Part shown: positions 21,581 to 32,553 of the stretch, piece after piece
Numbering within the stretch: position 1 is the stretch's first letter
Layout: each line of letters starts with the position of its first letter
From: Erigeron canadensis
Lineage: Eukaryota > Streptophyta > Magnoliopsida > Asterales > Asteraceae
DNA: 64,000 nucleotides
Direction: 5' to 3'
Assembly (NCBI RefSeq): GCF_010389155.1
Contig: NC_057768.1
Span: 44,185,633-44,249,632, forward strand
Made by a program: the position numbers and the translations under genes
Notes under the pieces: model-generated
The model's input: only the letters and a program-made list of their open reading frames with translations
Told to the model about the DNA's origin: nothing
The model's database searches: none

Positions 21581-23748
21581 TAGTAGTTTGTGGCTGATTT
21601 AATCTTTAAGACTTTTTTGGACATGGGTTTTTTTTATTTGCTTTTCTTCTTTTTGTATTTTTAAGGATTTTGATCATTTTCATTTTATCCATTTTCCACT
21701 TATATGTTTAAGTTTTTTGCGAGCTTCTGCAGTTTTACTTTAGATTTACCAGATAGATTTTGTTTGATTTAGCTTAGATCACCCTTTCTTCTGTTATTTT
21801 TTGAAACTGGAGAATGCTTTTGGCAAGTATGGTTTTGGTAGACATAGCTCTTGAGGTTGTGGTTAACACAAAATCTCAGATGTGTCCAGGATATGGTTGC
21901 CTCATATGAGCCTGTATCTTTGTACATTGCCTTTGCCAATATTCTTGTATGATTATTAAAATTTAATGTACCAACATTCATAGATACAATATAATACAAG
22001 AACAGAAGCAGAGTAAATACATTTGGGATTTAATCGTTTTTTAACATTGTAAAAGCTACCGTCAAGGATCAATTATTTCTACAATAAGTATCTTAATATA
22101 CTCGATAAATTGCTAATATATATGTTAAATGAAGTAATATGTCAATAACACAATTTTGCTATACACAACTAATTCAACCTTTTACGTAATTGTACAATGT
22201 GTAATTTACTGTATGTACATTTCTAACTTAGTAGTGTATCATATTTTAAAACCTTAATTTTCTGCCTAGAAATCAATTCAGCCAGAAGAAAGAAAAAATA
22301 TAAATACAAGAGGTGATACTATTTATTTCGGCATTAAAAATAATCATTTCTCTGGTACCATGGTATCATCAACAAACAACATGAGTTGTCAATAATACAC
22401 AAGGTTGATCGTTTATGCAAAGCCCTCCTATCACACAAACCTAACCGATCTTGCTCCTTTCAGTAGGCAAACATAACCACACACTAGATTGCGAACCCCT
22501 GCAGATTCAAAAATGGGTTTTTCCGACCTATAAGGGTCACGTGTCCAATTTTATAAACTTCTGCATCTTCATTTCTCATAATTGTAGCAAAAAGTATCTT
22601 AGAGCAAAGTTGAGTTGATAACAAGATAGCAGCCATATAGATGATTATGAGCTTGGATCAAGTGATAGAGCACAAGAAAAACAATGGTCCAGGTAAGTGG
22701 ATTTCAGAACATTTGAAGATAGAAGGTATGGAATGTCAACCGTCAACGTAAAAGACCCAGGAATATTGGATCCATTCTAGTGAGTATATCCAACTTAAAA
22801 ATTTAGAAGGCCTCATACAGTGCATAGTAAAATATATCACTGCAGTTAAGACAGCAGTATTGGATTGAATCAAGCGTGAAAACCACAGGCAGGTTTAAAC
22901 TAAGGGCTAGTTTTGGCATCACCAATCATGTTTCCATTTTAAACACTCCTGCAATGGTGTCAAATCCTTTTAACAGTTTTCCCTAACTGTCTTCTCATGA
23001 CTTAATATCTTCTGGTTAAGCACAACAAAAATAACGTTTCCGACGGCAAAGGTGCATTTTATATATGGAACACTCATATACTACAACGAGGTTCATTTCA
23101 TTCAGGATTTGCATAATCGGGAATATTGAGAGCATGTTTACATATTCGAGTAGGAATGCATCATTGTTAATTTGTATTACTTTAAACCATTTACATCCAT
23201 AATCAACTTGAACTAGTTTCATCAAACAATTCAAGTGCAACTGGAGCTGGGAACCATTCAAAACTGACTAACCTATTAACCATCAACAAGGTAAATATTG
23301 ATTCAATCATAGCAAAAACAACAAACAAAACATTTGTATTACAACTTGCACATACTCTAACAAACTAACAGAGTGACATGCTCACAAGAGCTAAATATAA
23401 CATAGATACCGACCCGACGTGGCTAAAGATCATAATCCAACACACACTGTTTCAATTTGATAAAATCTTAATCTTGTTTCACATAAGCAATATAAGAATC
23501 AAACCATCACAAAATCTTAGAATTCATTGCCCATTAGTAGAACCTTTAAAGTCGTAAGAAACTCTCATAAACATTTCACAGTCTTAGTAATCACCAAAAT
23601 TGCATAATTTCATCCAAATGTATCATCAAAAAACCATTAACAAAAATAAAACATAATCAAACTAATATCTCAATCTTAAACACCAGATCAAGAATCCAAT
23701 ATTATTTTTAACTAAAAAAAAAGAAAGACAACACCTTCTTTCTTTCTT
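21581..23748. other. Intergenic region
   Basis: No gene is supported. It lies between the 3' end of the MADS gene and the convergent 3' end of the mS38 gene. The short frames here lack any recognisable motif. Confidence 0.5.
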
Positions 23749-24156
23749 TTAAGTGCAATGACGAAGGCGCTTTTTAAGTTTCTTCAACTTATGTTTATTC
23801 ATCTTCTTCTTTCTTTTCTTCTTTACACTATCCGCCCAAATCATCTCATTCTCATTACTCGAACCCGACCCATCTGGGTTCGGATCCTTTTCGGGAAAAG
23901 ACTCCAGACACCCAGATGAAGAAATTGGATTTAAGAAATACCCAAATGAAAAACTGGGGTAAGCATGGACCCGATTGAAATGGGTCACATTTTCATCAGA
24001 TAAAGATTCAAGAAAACAGTTTTTTGTACTGGAATTTTGGTCATGAACAAGATTTGGAATTAGGGTTTGGGTTGGTTTTTGAGAGGCGAGTAAAGCCCTG
24101 ATTGTTGTTCCAGTTATGGGTTTGTTGCGAATAATTTTGTGAAAAATTTGAGACAT
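23749..24156 (-). CDS. Mitochondrial ribosomal protein mS38 (COX24/AURKAIP1-type)
   Basis: The product has 135 residues and no intron. The N-terminus (MSQIFHKIIRNKPITGTTIRALL) is basic and free of acidic residues, as for a mitochondrial targeting peptide. The middle is low-complexity. The C-terminus carries the family signature WADSVKKKRKKKMNKHKLKKLKKRLR, which matches the conserved lysine-rich tail of mS38 in the small subunit of mitoribosomes (COX24 in yeast, AURKAIP1 in animals). The middle varies freely in this family, so assignment rests on the tail. A tRNA-Thr gene lies 131 bp upstream on the same strand. Confidence 0.82.
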   Translation of the reverse strand: MSQIFHKIIRNKPITGTTIRALLASQKPTQTLIPNLVHDQNSSTKNCFLESLSDENVTHFNRVHAYPSFSFGYFLNPISSSGCLESFPEKDPNPDGSGSSNENEMIWADSVKKKRKKKMNKHKLKKLKKRLRHCT

Positions 24157-24287
24157 GTTTTTTCCCCTTCTGATGTCATGTTGTGTTTGTAAAAGAAAGA
24201 TAGATATATGAAAAGGAGAAACATTTTGACGGCAAAATGGAAACGAAATATTTTGTGATGGGGTCCAAAAAACTTTTAATCAAATAT

Positions 24288-24359
24288 GCCCCCATGCAGG
24301 ATCGAACTACAGACCTCCAGTTTACAAGACTGGCGCTCTACCACTGAGCTATAGGGGCT
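24288..24359 (-). tRNA. tRNA-Thr (UGU)
   Basis: This 72-nt tRNA gene runs on the minus strand. The acceptor stem is GCCCCTA/TGGGGGC, the D-arm GCTC/GAGC, the anticodon stem CCAGT/ACTGG with loop CTTGTAA (anticodon TGT), and the T-arm TGTAG/CTGCA around TTCGATC. All arms pair, with one U-G in the acceptor stem. CCA is not encoded. The A and B boxes are intact. There is no intron. Confidence 0.95.
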
Positions 24360-25321
24360 GCTTAACATTTCTGATATAGTGTTCATATATATCATATTAT
24401 TTGTTATGTATACTTCTTTTGATTAATTTTTTATAATGGCTGATGATAGATAAATTTTGAATGAAATCCTACAATGTTTAATTTTTGTACAGTAAGAAAT
24501 ATAAAGTGTTATTTTGTTTTGTTTTTTTTGAACTAGAGGCTATATATGAAGTACTTTTGATAACATTTGATTGTATTATATAAATGGATATGCATCTACA
24601 TTTTAATGTGTTAGATAAGTATCTGAAAGTAAGATCGACAAGAATGAACTGTATTAAGGCTCGTAAATGGAGAAATCATTAGTTGACATTAGAAGAATAT
24701 TCATTTTATATATGTAAGAGACAACAAATGCACTTTTCCTAATTAAAATGTGTTCATGTTGGAAAAAATCATAGATGGTCTACAATTGTAAATATGTTGT
24801 TGTCCACTTTAAAATCCTTTTAAAGGTACCAACCGGTTTTTTCTTCACATATTTGAAATATGTATATACACGTGAATCTAGTGATATGGTGTGTGACACC
24901 TTATCACTCTTCCTTTTTAAAGCATCTACACATGCGCATACTTCATGATATTCATATGAAGAATAGTATGTTTCTTTTTCTTCTTTAAGTAATTCTACCA
25001 AATTTTGCGTTTTTTTATCGTGTTAATTAAGGAGTGGATCTCGGATAAGTTGTATGTTTTAATGGAAACTAATATACCTCTACTCTCCTTCTCATAAGAG
25101 TCTTGACATCAGTGGTGTCACTCTACACTTCCTCTATTGTATTATGTATAGTTATACTTACTATGACACCGTCGATGCATTCAAATTACTAACATTCCAT
25201 AATCCGGTTCATTTATCAATTAATTCAAAGTGCCCACTAAACGATATGGTTCCAGATGGGAGCCAAATTTGGTGCATTTTTCATCAACAAAATTATTTAG
25301 TGAGGTAACGACTCACATGTT

Positions 25322-25332
25322 AGTCCACATCG
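25322..25332 (+). promoter_or_regulatory. Upstream sequence element (USE) of the U2 snRNA gene
   Basis: AGTCCACATCG matches the plant snRNA USE (RTCCCACATCG) except for one missing C. It starts 78 bases before the U2 start. A TATA-like ttattaaa lies near 25365, about 35 bases upstream of +1. The spacing is like that of pol II plant U-snRNA genes. Confidence 0.7.
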
Positions 25333-25399
25333 GCCGAGTGAAGCAAACAAAGGACAACAGATACTTATTAAACACAAGGTCCAAAGGATATAACAAAAC

Positions 25400-25592
25400 A
25401 TACCTTTCTCGGCCTTTTGGCTAAGATCAAGTGTAGTATCTTCTTATCAGTTTAATATCTGATGTATGAGTCATCTGCTCACTCGATATTAATCTTAATT
25501 TTCATGGGTAAAGACCCATCACAATAGCTTGCTATTGGGGTCTGTGAGAGTCCTTGGTGTTGCACTATTGCCTTGGCCTGGCTCACCCCTTT
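25400..25592 (+). ncRNA. U2 spliceosomal snRNA (diverged copy)
   Basis: The 5' end is ATACCTTTCTCGGCC, followed by the U6-pairing region and the branch-point recognition GTAGTA at 25433-25438, all identical to plant U2 as I recall it. The stem IIa segment ATCAGTTTAATATCTGAT is intact. Stem sequences further on differ from typical copies but keep pairing (TGAG/CTCA; ATGGGT/ACCCAT; CAATAG/CTATTG). The 3' end GGCCTGGCTCACCCC is conserved. Two bases are missing just after GTAGTATC compared with the usual GTAGTATCTGTTCTT. The Sm-site region (about AATTTTC) is weak. It may be a functional variant or a young pseudogene. Confidence 0.88.
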
Positions 25593-25730
25593 AAACTAAG
25601 GTTTAAGCTTTACTTGGTTCAACTAAAACGATAATATAAAGAAAAATATAATTTATATTTCATACTTTTGGTTGTAGGACTACATTATTTGTTACGTTTT
25701 GCATAACCAATTTTTCCAATCAGATACATT

Positions 25731-28700
25731 CTACTGGGATCCGTCACATTGATAGACTACATATGGGCTCATCAACCGCTTACATTTTTCACATATGACA
25801 ATTTGTTGAACCATTCCTACATCATATGGAACCATGGTTGTGTGATCACAAGTGACCGTGCTAGCTTCATCAAAAGCATTTCTGATAGCCTCCACAAAAC
25901 CAAATATTGCCACTTTTTGGGCCCAGACGGGAAATCTGTCAAGTAATTCCATAACTATGCTTCCATTTAACTTCACAAAATCCTTGGAACCCCCTCCTCC
26001 AAAAACTGCCCAATTGTTATGCTCACTGATGTCTAGAAATTCTGAGACTCGTGTCAAAATGGTTTCATATTTAGTAGATGTGTGACTTTGGACTAGCCGT
26101 AGAATAGAATCTTTAATCTTCTCCAACCTTAGCCAGAAAAACTGAATTTTGATGGGAGTGAATGAGTTGTCTTTGTTGACCCTGGCTAGTGTTTTTTGCA
26201 TGTTTTCACTTGTGTTTCGATTTCCAACATAGATCACTTGAAGCTGCAAGCCTAGATTTTGTAGTTTTGTAATTCTTAATTCGAATTCATTGATCCAGTC
26301 TACGTTACTGCCTCCACATATGCAGATGTTTTGGCCCCCTTGTACCTGAAGACAATACTATTGAATGAGCATATCCCATGCCCCAAAAAGTTGCAGGCTC
26401 TCCGAGGATACACACAAAGAAAAAGACACACCTCATGTAGAAATGAGCCCAAATCTACATGAGGTTTACTTGTAATGTATTCTTCTGGAGTCATAGACAT
26501 AATTATATTTGGAAAACAGTGATAGAGCTATACCATTGATATAAACATAAAATTGAAGTTAAATAAGGACTCCATGTTATGTTGTTAGAAAATTACTTGT
26601 AAACAAGAATGACCCCATATGTAGATGAGCTCGAGTTTACATGAGAGCCAGTGTGTTTAACTACTGTAAAGTATCTTACCGTCTTTGTTAGGAAGTGATC
26701 TACTCCATCTAGCATAAGATTTAGGTTCCAATGTTCTTCTTTCCAAAGCTCTTTCTCTCTCGAATCAGAAAATGGGAAAGCTTTTGCCCCCCAAATCAAC
26801 ACCTGATCCATTGCATTATAACTTGAAACCGACCCTTGTGAATCTAATACTACCATTATGGGCTGATCTTCAAACTTCCATTCTTGTCTAATCATTCTCA
26901 CTACTGCTGAGTTTAGTAACCATGGATGCCTGATTGATAACCATGGTAATGAGTTTGTTAAGTAATCAAAACTTATGTGTTCATCAAGAGTCCATCTTTC
27001 TGAAGACGAGACTGGGACCCACACTATCTCGTAGCCTTGCTCTATGTTTTTCTGGTGAGGATGTTCATGTGTCTGTTGTATTAGCAATAGAGTTTGATCT
27101 GTTGGCAAAAGATCTGGTTTTGAAACCATAAGCATAACTATCTTGTTTTTCAGTTTAGCTATACCAACCTGTTTTAGAAGGCAATTAGAGTTAAGGAAAT
27201 ATTAAAGCAAGCAATGACAGATGTGGCATTTTTTGATTAGACTATCATTACAATAAAAAAATATATTTTTCAGGAAGTCTGATCTTGAAAAGTTTATGGG
27301 GTGTTTGGTTGAAGGGTATGAGAATGAGTGAATCAGAATAATTCCTTGTACAAGTGTCCAAAATTTAAATTTAGGAACGAAACCAACAAATTTAGAGTTG
27401 CCCGGGGGTTGGGTATAAAAAACCTATTACACCCTACTATCCATATTGATTAACAACTATAAACCAAACGCTACCATTAAGATAACTCACCTCCTTTTAC
27501 ATGTAGGACCGGCATGGCCTTAAGATATGTCCCAATGTGTTTTGGTCAGTTTGGATGCCCCTAAACTTAATATCTTCTAACAGGTTGTACCCTCATTTAG
27601 CTTTAAATGGACTAATCGTAAAGAAAGTACTTACTTTTGCTTGAGAAGAAGAATCATTGAGAGGCAACTCATCATTCAAAGAAAGTAATAAGTGAAGCAA
27701 TTCTTGATTGTCAGTTACTATGTGGCCCTTAAGTAGATTCATCAACTTCTTGTATAACTTCTGCTCTGCAAAAAAACAACAAAAGAAAAATTAAAGCTTA
27801 TAGAAATGAATAGAAAATGTTTTCCTTCTCAAAAGACTCAAGATTATATTCGGTGGTTGGGGTCCTGTCATACAATCTAGAGAGTCTGAGTTCAAAATCC
27901 ACTCTTGGGTATTGCTTGGTGGGTTACCAAACATGAGTTAAGGGACACGTGACAAAGGTTTCATTGTCTCAAATATAGTATTCTGGGTATTTTAACAAAA
28001 GATTTGGGAGTCCTTTATTACCTATATATCCTTGATATGCATCAACCTGCATTCTGAGCCCACTGCATATTGTGGTCAACTTAAGAGCCAAACTAGACAA
28101 ACCCCAAGCTGCATTTGCAGTTCTATTTGAATTCCTGGAAAAAATTTCGAGCTTTAACATAACATCGATGAGTAAGAAAAAGACATTAGTTGATCTTTAT
28201 GGAAATCATCAAATTAACAAAGAGAGGTGTAAAAAAGAACATGCACTTGCTCCTGCTCCATAGCAATCAAGTCTATGATCTGAGATGCAGATGTCAATGA
28301 GCTTCTAAAGATCCAATAAGTGGCCAAGTAAATCTGAGACTTTGTAGCTTTCATCATAGTATGATCATGATCTTCATGAAGTACAAGTTGAAGAGGCAGG
28401 CCTTCAAATCTCACTACACATTTAGCTAATTCCATCATTTCTTCAATTAGAAGTTCCATTGCTTTGAACTGGGGTTTCAAACCTTCAGATTTCCTCCGAC
28501 ACAAGTTCTTAAGTACTGCAAGTGATGCTGCTAATGAATTGTGTGCATAAACCTCAAGAATGAGCCGAAATTCGCCATAACTTATTGCAAATGCTGTGAG
28601 TAATATAACCACTTTTGCATCCCATCTGTAGTTCCCTAACAGCTCTAGTATCAGTAGAGTTCGTCTGTGCAAATCTGCTGTGTTATGACACTCCCATAGT

Positions 28701-29136
28701 ATCTGCAACACGGCCATTATATTAGAAGAAGAGAGAGACCGAGTCAAACATTCGTGTTCACCAAGTTTAACAAGAGAGTACCCCGCATGAAATCTTATAA
28801 ATGGAGTGCTCCAAAATTTCTTTCAAAGCATAGTTTTCAATACCAGCAAGAGTATGCATATCGACAGCCTGAAATAGAAAGAAATGACTGTTAGGTTATA
28901 GAGATCAAGAAACAATCTTAGTCAAAAAGATAAAACGAACTAAGGGGTGATACATTGTTTGAATTAGAAGCGTAGAACATGACATTTTCCATGGCTTGAA
29001 ACAATATCTTGCAATCCACATGACGCCCTTCGGATTCATGAGTGAGTAGAGTCTCATTTATGATGAATTCTTGTTCAATTGATAGATCTATAGAAGATAA
29101 TTGAGGGGTCAAACTGTCATTTCCACTTAACTCCAT
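25731..29136 (-). CDS. Sieve element occlusion (SEO) protein
   Basis: Seven exons run on the minus strand: 28954-29136, 28782-28868, 28247-28702, 28022-28151, 27635-27765, 27168-27680-type boundary excluded, i.e. exon six 26680-27168, and exon seven 25731-26345. They encode about 696 residues, the usual SEO length. The N-terminal part contains LFQAMENV. The central part has WDAKVVILLTAFAISYGEF and WGLSSLALKL. A potential thioredoxin-like middle follows (KNKIVMLMVSKPDLL). The C-terminal part has NICICGGSNVDWINEF, NWAVFGGGG and a Cys-rich end (CEKCKRLMSPYVVYQC). SEO proteins are phloem filaments (P-protein, forisomes) that plug wounded sieve tubes. The exon 3-4 junction is uncertain: the phase-0 acceptor used at 28152 is weaker than the out-of-phase tccag nearby. 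A Tourist-type MITE sits in intron 5. Confidence 0.88.
27297..27476. mobile_element. Tourist-like (PIF/Harbinger) MITE in SEO intron 5
   Basis: The ends are TGGGGTGTTTGGTT on the left and AACCAAACGCTACCA on the right, an imperfect inverted repeat. TTA flanks both sides (27294-27296 and 27477-27479). The 180-bp length and TTA target duplication fit Tourist elements. It lies wholly inside the intron 27169-27634. Confidence 0.82.
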
Positions 29137-30900
29137 GGGTAAATTTACTCAAATGAACTCAACTTCTACATCTTTTTGGATATATATCACCTGATATTTT
29201 ATGCTTATTGTAAAAAGGGTCATGAGATTTAAGTCTATCTTGAAGCTAAAACTTTAGTTAGATACTATAGTACAAGTGCTTTATAACATGTGTACAACAT
29301 CATCATGTGCATTTGTTAAATCCTGTTCTATAATATGGGCAGATAGCCAGATTCTTCAAAAAGCAAAAGGTAGAGGGTATAATAAAGAAAAAGAAAAAGC
29401 AGGTGCTGGTTCTTAAACCTTGTTGTAAGCATGTAATATATGGCTAGACGTTCTAAAAGCAAATCAAGAATGAATGGGAAAAGGTAAAGTGGAAGTCTTA
29501 TAGCTTAGAACTGAATATACATAATTGACAAATGAATTTCACGATGATGTACAACTGTACAAGCGACTAATGCAAGTTTAAATCTTCAGATCAACCATTG
29601 ATCTCCATAAGGTTACTAAATCATTGATGTCCACATAAGGTTATTTGATCATTTGGTCTTTCCAAATTACATGCCACATTAAAGAAAAACTTGAATAAGA
29701 ATGATTCAAATTTCATATATCCTCTATATATCTGGACATATTTTTTCCATGACATCTTTATAAAGAAAAAAAATATAAAAATCGACCTTGGTGTTCAAAT
29801 AAGCAATGTATATGAAAATATCAAGTTAGGCAACAAGTTGTAGCAAAAATAACGAACCCGATACCAGGAAATTTTGGGCCGGGTCGGGGCGAGCTTAACG
29901 GGTTTCAGGGCAGTTAACGGGATTTTATTCGGGTTCAGGGCAGGGACTGCGGCATGCCTACCCCCACCCAACCCCACCTGAAATATATATATATATATAC
30001 ATATATAAAGACAACTAATAATCTTCCATGTTTAACCAAAGAAAATGCCGTAAAACATTTTGTAGGCCTCATTCTTGTAATTTTTTTATTTCATCTGGTT
30101 GGATCGCATTGCATGTTTCAGTATTGTGTCCTCTTGTTAAAGATGATGACAGAGCTTAAGGTGGTGCGTGTGAGTTATCAACCATTCAACTAGATTTTTC
30201 TTTCAATTGTACAATGGAAGTTCGGTTATGGTATAAGATCAGAGTGGACCAGTAAGTAAAACAGTTTTAAGTTTTTTTCATATTTTTCAAAACAAATTCG
30301 GGTTGAGCTTCGGGTATAGTGACGGGTATCGCGTAAGGTCTTGGTGAACTATCTGGCCCAATAAGATCCCCAATGGGTATCGGGTTGGGTTCGGGTACCG
30401 TTTTCCTTAACGGGTTGGTATAGTACCACCCGCCCCGGACCCGGCCATTGCCATTCCTAGTTGTAAGAATATCCTCATTCTGGTTTGTAATTCGTGCAGA
30501 ATGAGTATCATAACTAAACCACACCCCTTTAAGTAAAACTTCAAGAAAGATTCAGACTCAATAGTGTATGTTCATATGGTTCTTGTGACGTCTATAATGC
30601 CTTTCGTTATTTCTTTTCAAGTGATTCGAGCAAAAACACTTGCCATAGGCAATATAAAGAGTTGTGTACGTCCTAGAAACCAACATAGATATCACACATT
30701 TTGCATGGCAAGGTGGTTGTTACAAAATGATCTATAACTTACCAAAAGAGCCGTCTTGAACTCATAACAGTTCATGTATATATATGAATAACCAAAATAA
30801 AAAAAAGCACCAAACAACTGATTAATTTGTTCTTAACACATGTACATAGATCAGTGTCATTAATTCTGTTTGAGTTTATAGCATTACCAATATTCTCTTT
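29137..30900. other. Intergenic region with a CGGGT-rich element
   Basis: This divergent spacer holds the SEO and first P450 promoters. Between about 29841 and 30459 lie repeated CGGGT/ACCCG motifs, and the right end reads (minus strand) TAGGAATGGCAATGGCCGGG, typical of a plant hAT-like terminus. The left end is unclear and no target duplication was found. No gene is supported. Confidence 0.45.
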
Positions 30901-30907
30901 TATATAA
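30901..30907 (+). promoter_or_regulatory. TATA box of the first P450 gene
   Basis: TATATAA lies 51 bases upstream of the ATG at 30958, a usual distance for a plant core promoter with a short leader. Confidence 0.6.
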
Positions 30908-30957
30908 TCCCCCACCTTTTATTTCATGAAACCAAAGAATTCCCATCACAAAAACAA

Positions 30958-32553
30958 ATGATAGAGTCCAACATGATCAAGAACATCATATTCTCTTCAC
31001 CTAGATGGTTGTATTCCCATTTATGGTTCTCAGACATAGCCATGGGGCTGTTCATTATCTACATCGTCAACTCCATACTTCATAGACTCGTGACAAAGGG
31101 TCCTATGATATGGCCAGTTTTTGGAATACTTCCGACGGTAGCCTTACATACCTCTAATCTTTATGAATGGGGTAGTGATGCTTTGATAAAAAGTGGAGGA
31201 ACATTTTACTATAGAGGTATGTGGATGGGTGGTACTTTTGGGATTGTCACAAGTGATCCTGAGAAAATCGAATACATGCTCAAGACAAATTTCAAGAACT
31301 TCCCTAAAGGGACAGCTTATAAAGAAAGATTTTATGATTTTCTTGGAGATGGGATTTTTAATGCCGACGATGAGTTGTGGAGGCAGCAACGTCGTGTGGC
31401 TAATTCTGAGATGCATTCAACTCGCTTCCAACAGTTTTCCATGAACTCTATCAAAGCACTGGTGCACAGAAAGTTATTGAAGCTTTTAGAAGCTAAAAAA
31501 GGGACTGTAATTGATTTGCAAGATGTGCTTCTCCGTTTTACTTTTGACAATACTTGTTCAGTGGCATTTGGTGTTGATTCAGGGTGTTTGGAAGTTGGAT
31601 TACCAGAAACCCCATTCGCAAAGGCATTTGAGAAAGTCACTTTTGCGAGTTTGATGAGGTTCTTGGTCCCTCGATACGTGTGGAGGCCAATGAAGTATTG
31701 GACATTAGGGTTTGAGCAAACACTGCAAGATGCTGTTAAAATTGTACATGATTTTGCTGAGAAAACAGTAAGAGAAAGGAAGATGGAATTATTATCTAAC
31801 AAGGAGGGTATAAAGGATACTTCAAGGTGTGATCTTTTATCAAGGCTTATAATCATGGAACAAGATAAGGAAGAAGTATTTTTTAATGATAAGCTGCTTC
31901 AAGATTTTTGTATAAGTTTCATTTTAGCAGGCAGGGACACAAGCTCAGTGGGATTATCATGGTTCTTTTGGTTAATTACCAAAAACCCATCTGTAGAAAC
32001 TCGAATTCTTGATGAAATTCATAGCATCTTACGACAACGAGTATATTTAAATGAAGAAAATCAAGAAGACATAGTATTTACAGAAGAAGAACTGAAGAAA
32101 ATGGTGTACTTACAAGCAGCAATATCCGAATCTTTACGCTTATACCCTCCTGTCTCATTTGACCACAAACAGCCTCTAGAAGATGACGTTTTTCCCGATG
32201 GAACCATAATAAAAAAGGGTGCCCGAGTAGTATATTGTATGTACGGCATGGGTAGGATGGAGAGTCTTTGGGGTAAAGACTGCCGTGAGTTTAGGCCCGA
32301 AAGGTGGATCAAAGATGGTGAATTTGTGAGCGAAAGCCAATTCAAATATGCCGTGTTCAATGCTGGTCCAAGGTTATGTGTGGGAAAAAAGTTTGCATAC
32401 ATGCAAATGAAAATAGTGGTTGCTTCTATTTTATTAAGGTATAGATTGAAATTGGTTGAAGGGCATAAAGTATGTCCAAAACTAAACACTACACTTTACA
32501 TGAAGCATGGGCTATTGATCACAATGGAGCCTAGGCCAATGTTTACAAATTGA
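30958..32553 (+). CDS. Cytochrome P450, CYP86 clan (CYP86B/C-like), copy 1
   Basis: This is an intronless gene for 531 residues. It has an N-terminal membrane anchor (about residues 18-42), then PxxWPVFG. The I-helix reads AGRDTSS, the K-helix ESLRLYPP, the PERF region FRPERW, and the heme loop FNAGPRLCVGKKF with ligand Cys474. Similarity runs along the whole length to CYP86B/CYP86C fatty-acid omega-hydroxylases, ER enzymes that supply hydroxy acids to cutin, suberin or pollen-wall polymers. The substrate here is not known. It is the first of three tandem paralogues and looks intact. The start ATG has a TATA box 51 bases upstream; a second in-frame ATG lies four codons in. Confidence 0.93.
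   Translation: MIESNMIKNIIFSSPRWLYSHLWFSDIAMGLFIIYIVNSILHRLVTKGPMIWPVFGILPTVALHTSNLYEWGSDALIKSGGTFYYRGMWMGGTFGIVTSDPEKIEYMLKTNFKNFPKGTAYKERFYDFLGDGIFNADDELWRQQRRVANSEMHSTRFQQFSMNSIKALVHRKLLKLLEAKKGTVIDLQDVLLRFTFDNTCSVAFGVDSGCLEVGLPETPFAKAFEKVTFASLMRFLVPRYVWRPMKYWTLGFEQTLQDAVKIVHDFAEKTVRERKMELLSNKEGIKDTSRCDLLSRLIIMEQDKEEVFFNDKLLQDFCISFILAGRDTSSVGLSWFFWLITKNPSVETRILDEIHSILRQRVYLNEENQEDIVFTEEELKKMVYLQAAISESLRLYPPVSFDHKQPLEDDVFPDGTIIKKGARVVYCMYGMGRMESLWGKDCREFRPERWIKDGEFVSESQFKYAVFNAGPRLCVGKKFAYMQMKIVVASILLRYRLKLVEGHKVCPKLNTTLYMKHGLLITMEPRPMFTN

Noticed and set aside
26300..26500. Possible extra SEO exon between exons 6 and 7
   Set aside because: Joining exon 6 (26680) directly to exon 7 (26345) keeps the frame and the family order, so no extra exon is needed.
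29841..30459. Complete hAT-like element with target duplication
   Set aside because: One end looks typical, but the other end and an 8-bp duplication could not be found, so only the CGGGT-rich stretch is noted.
31332..31856. 174-residue antisense frame in P450 copy 1
   Set aside because: Antisense of a strongly supported P450 with no motif of its own; similar antisense frames exist in the paralogues.
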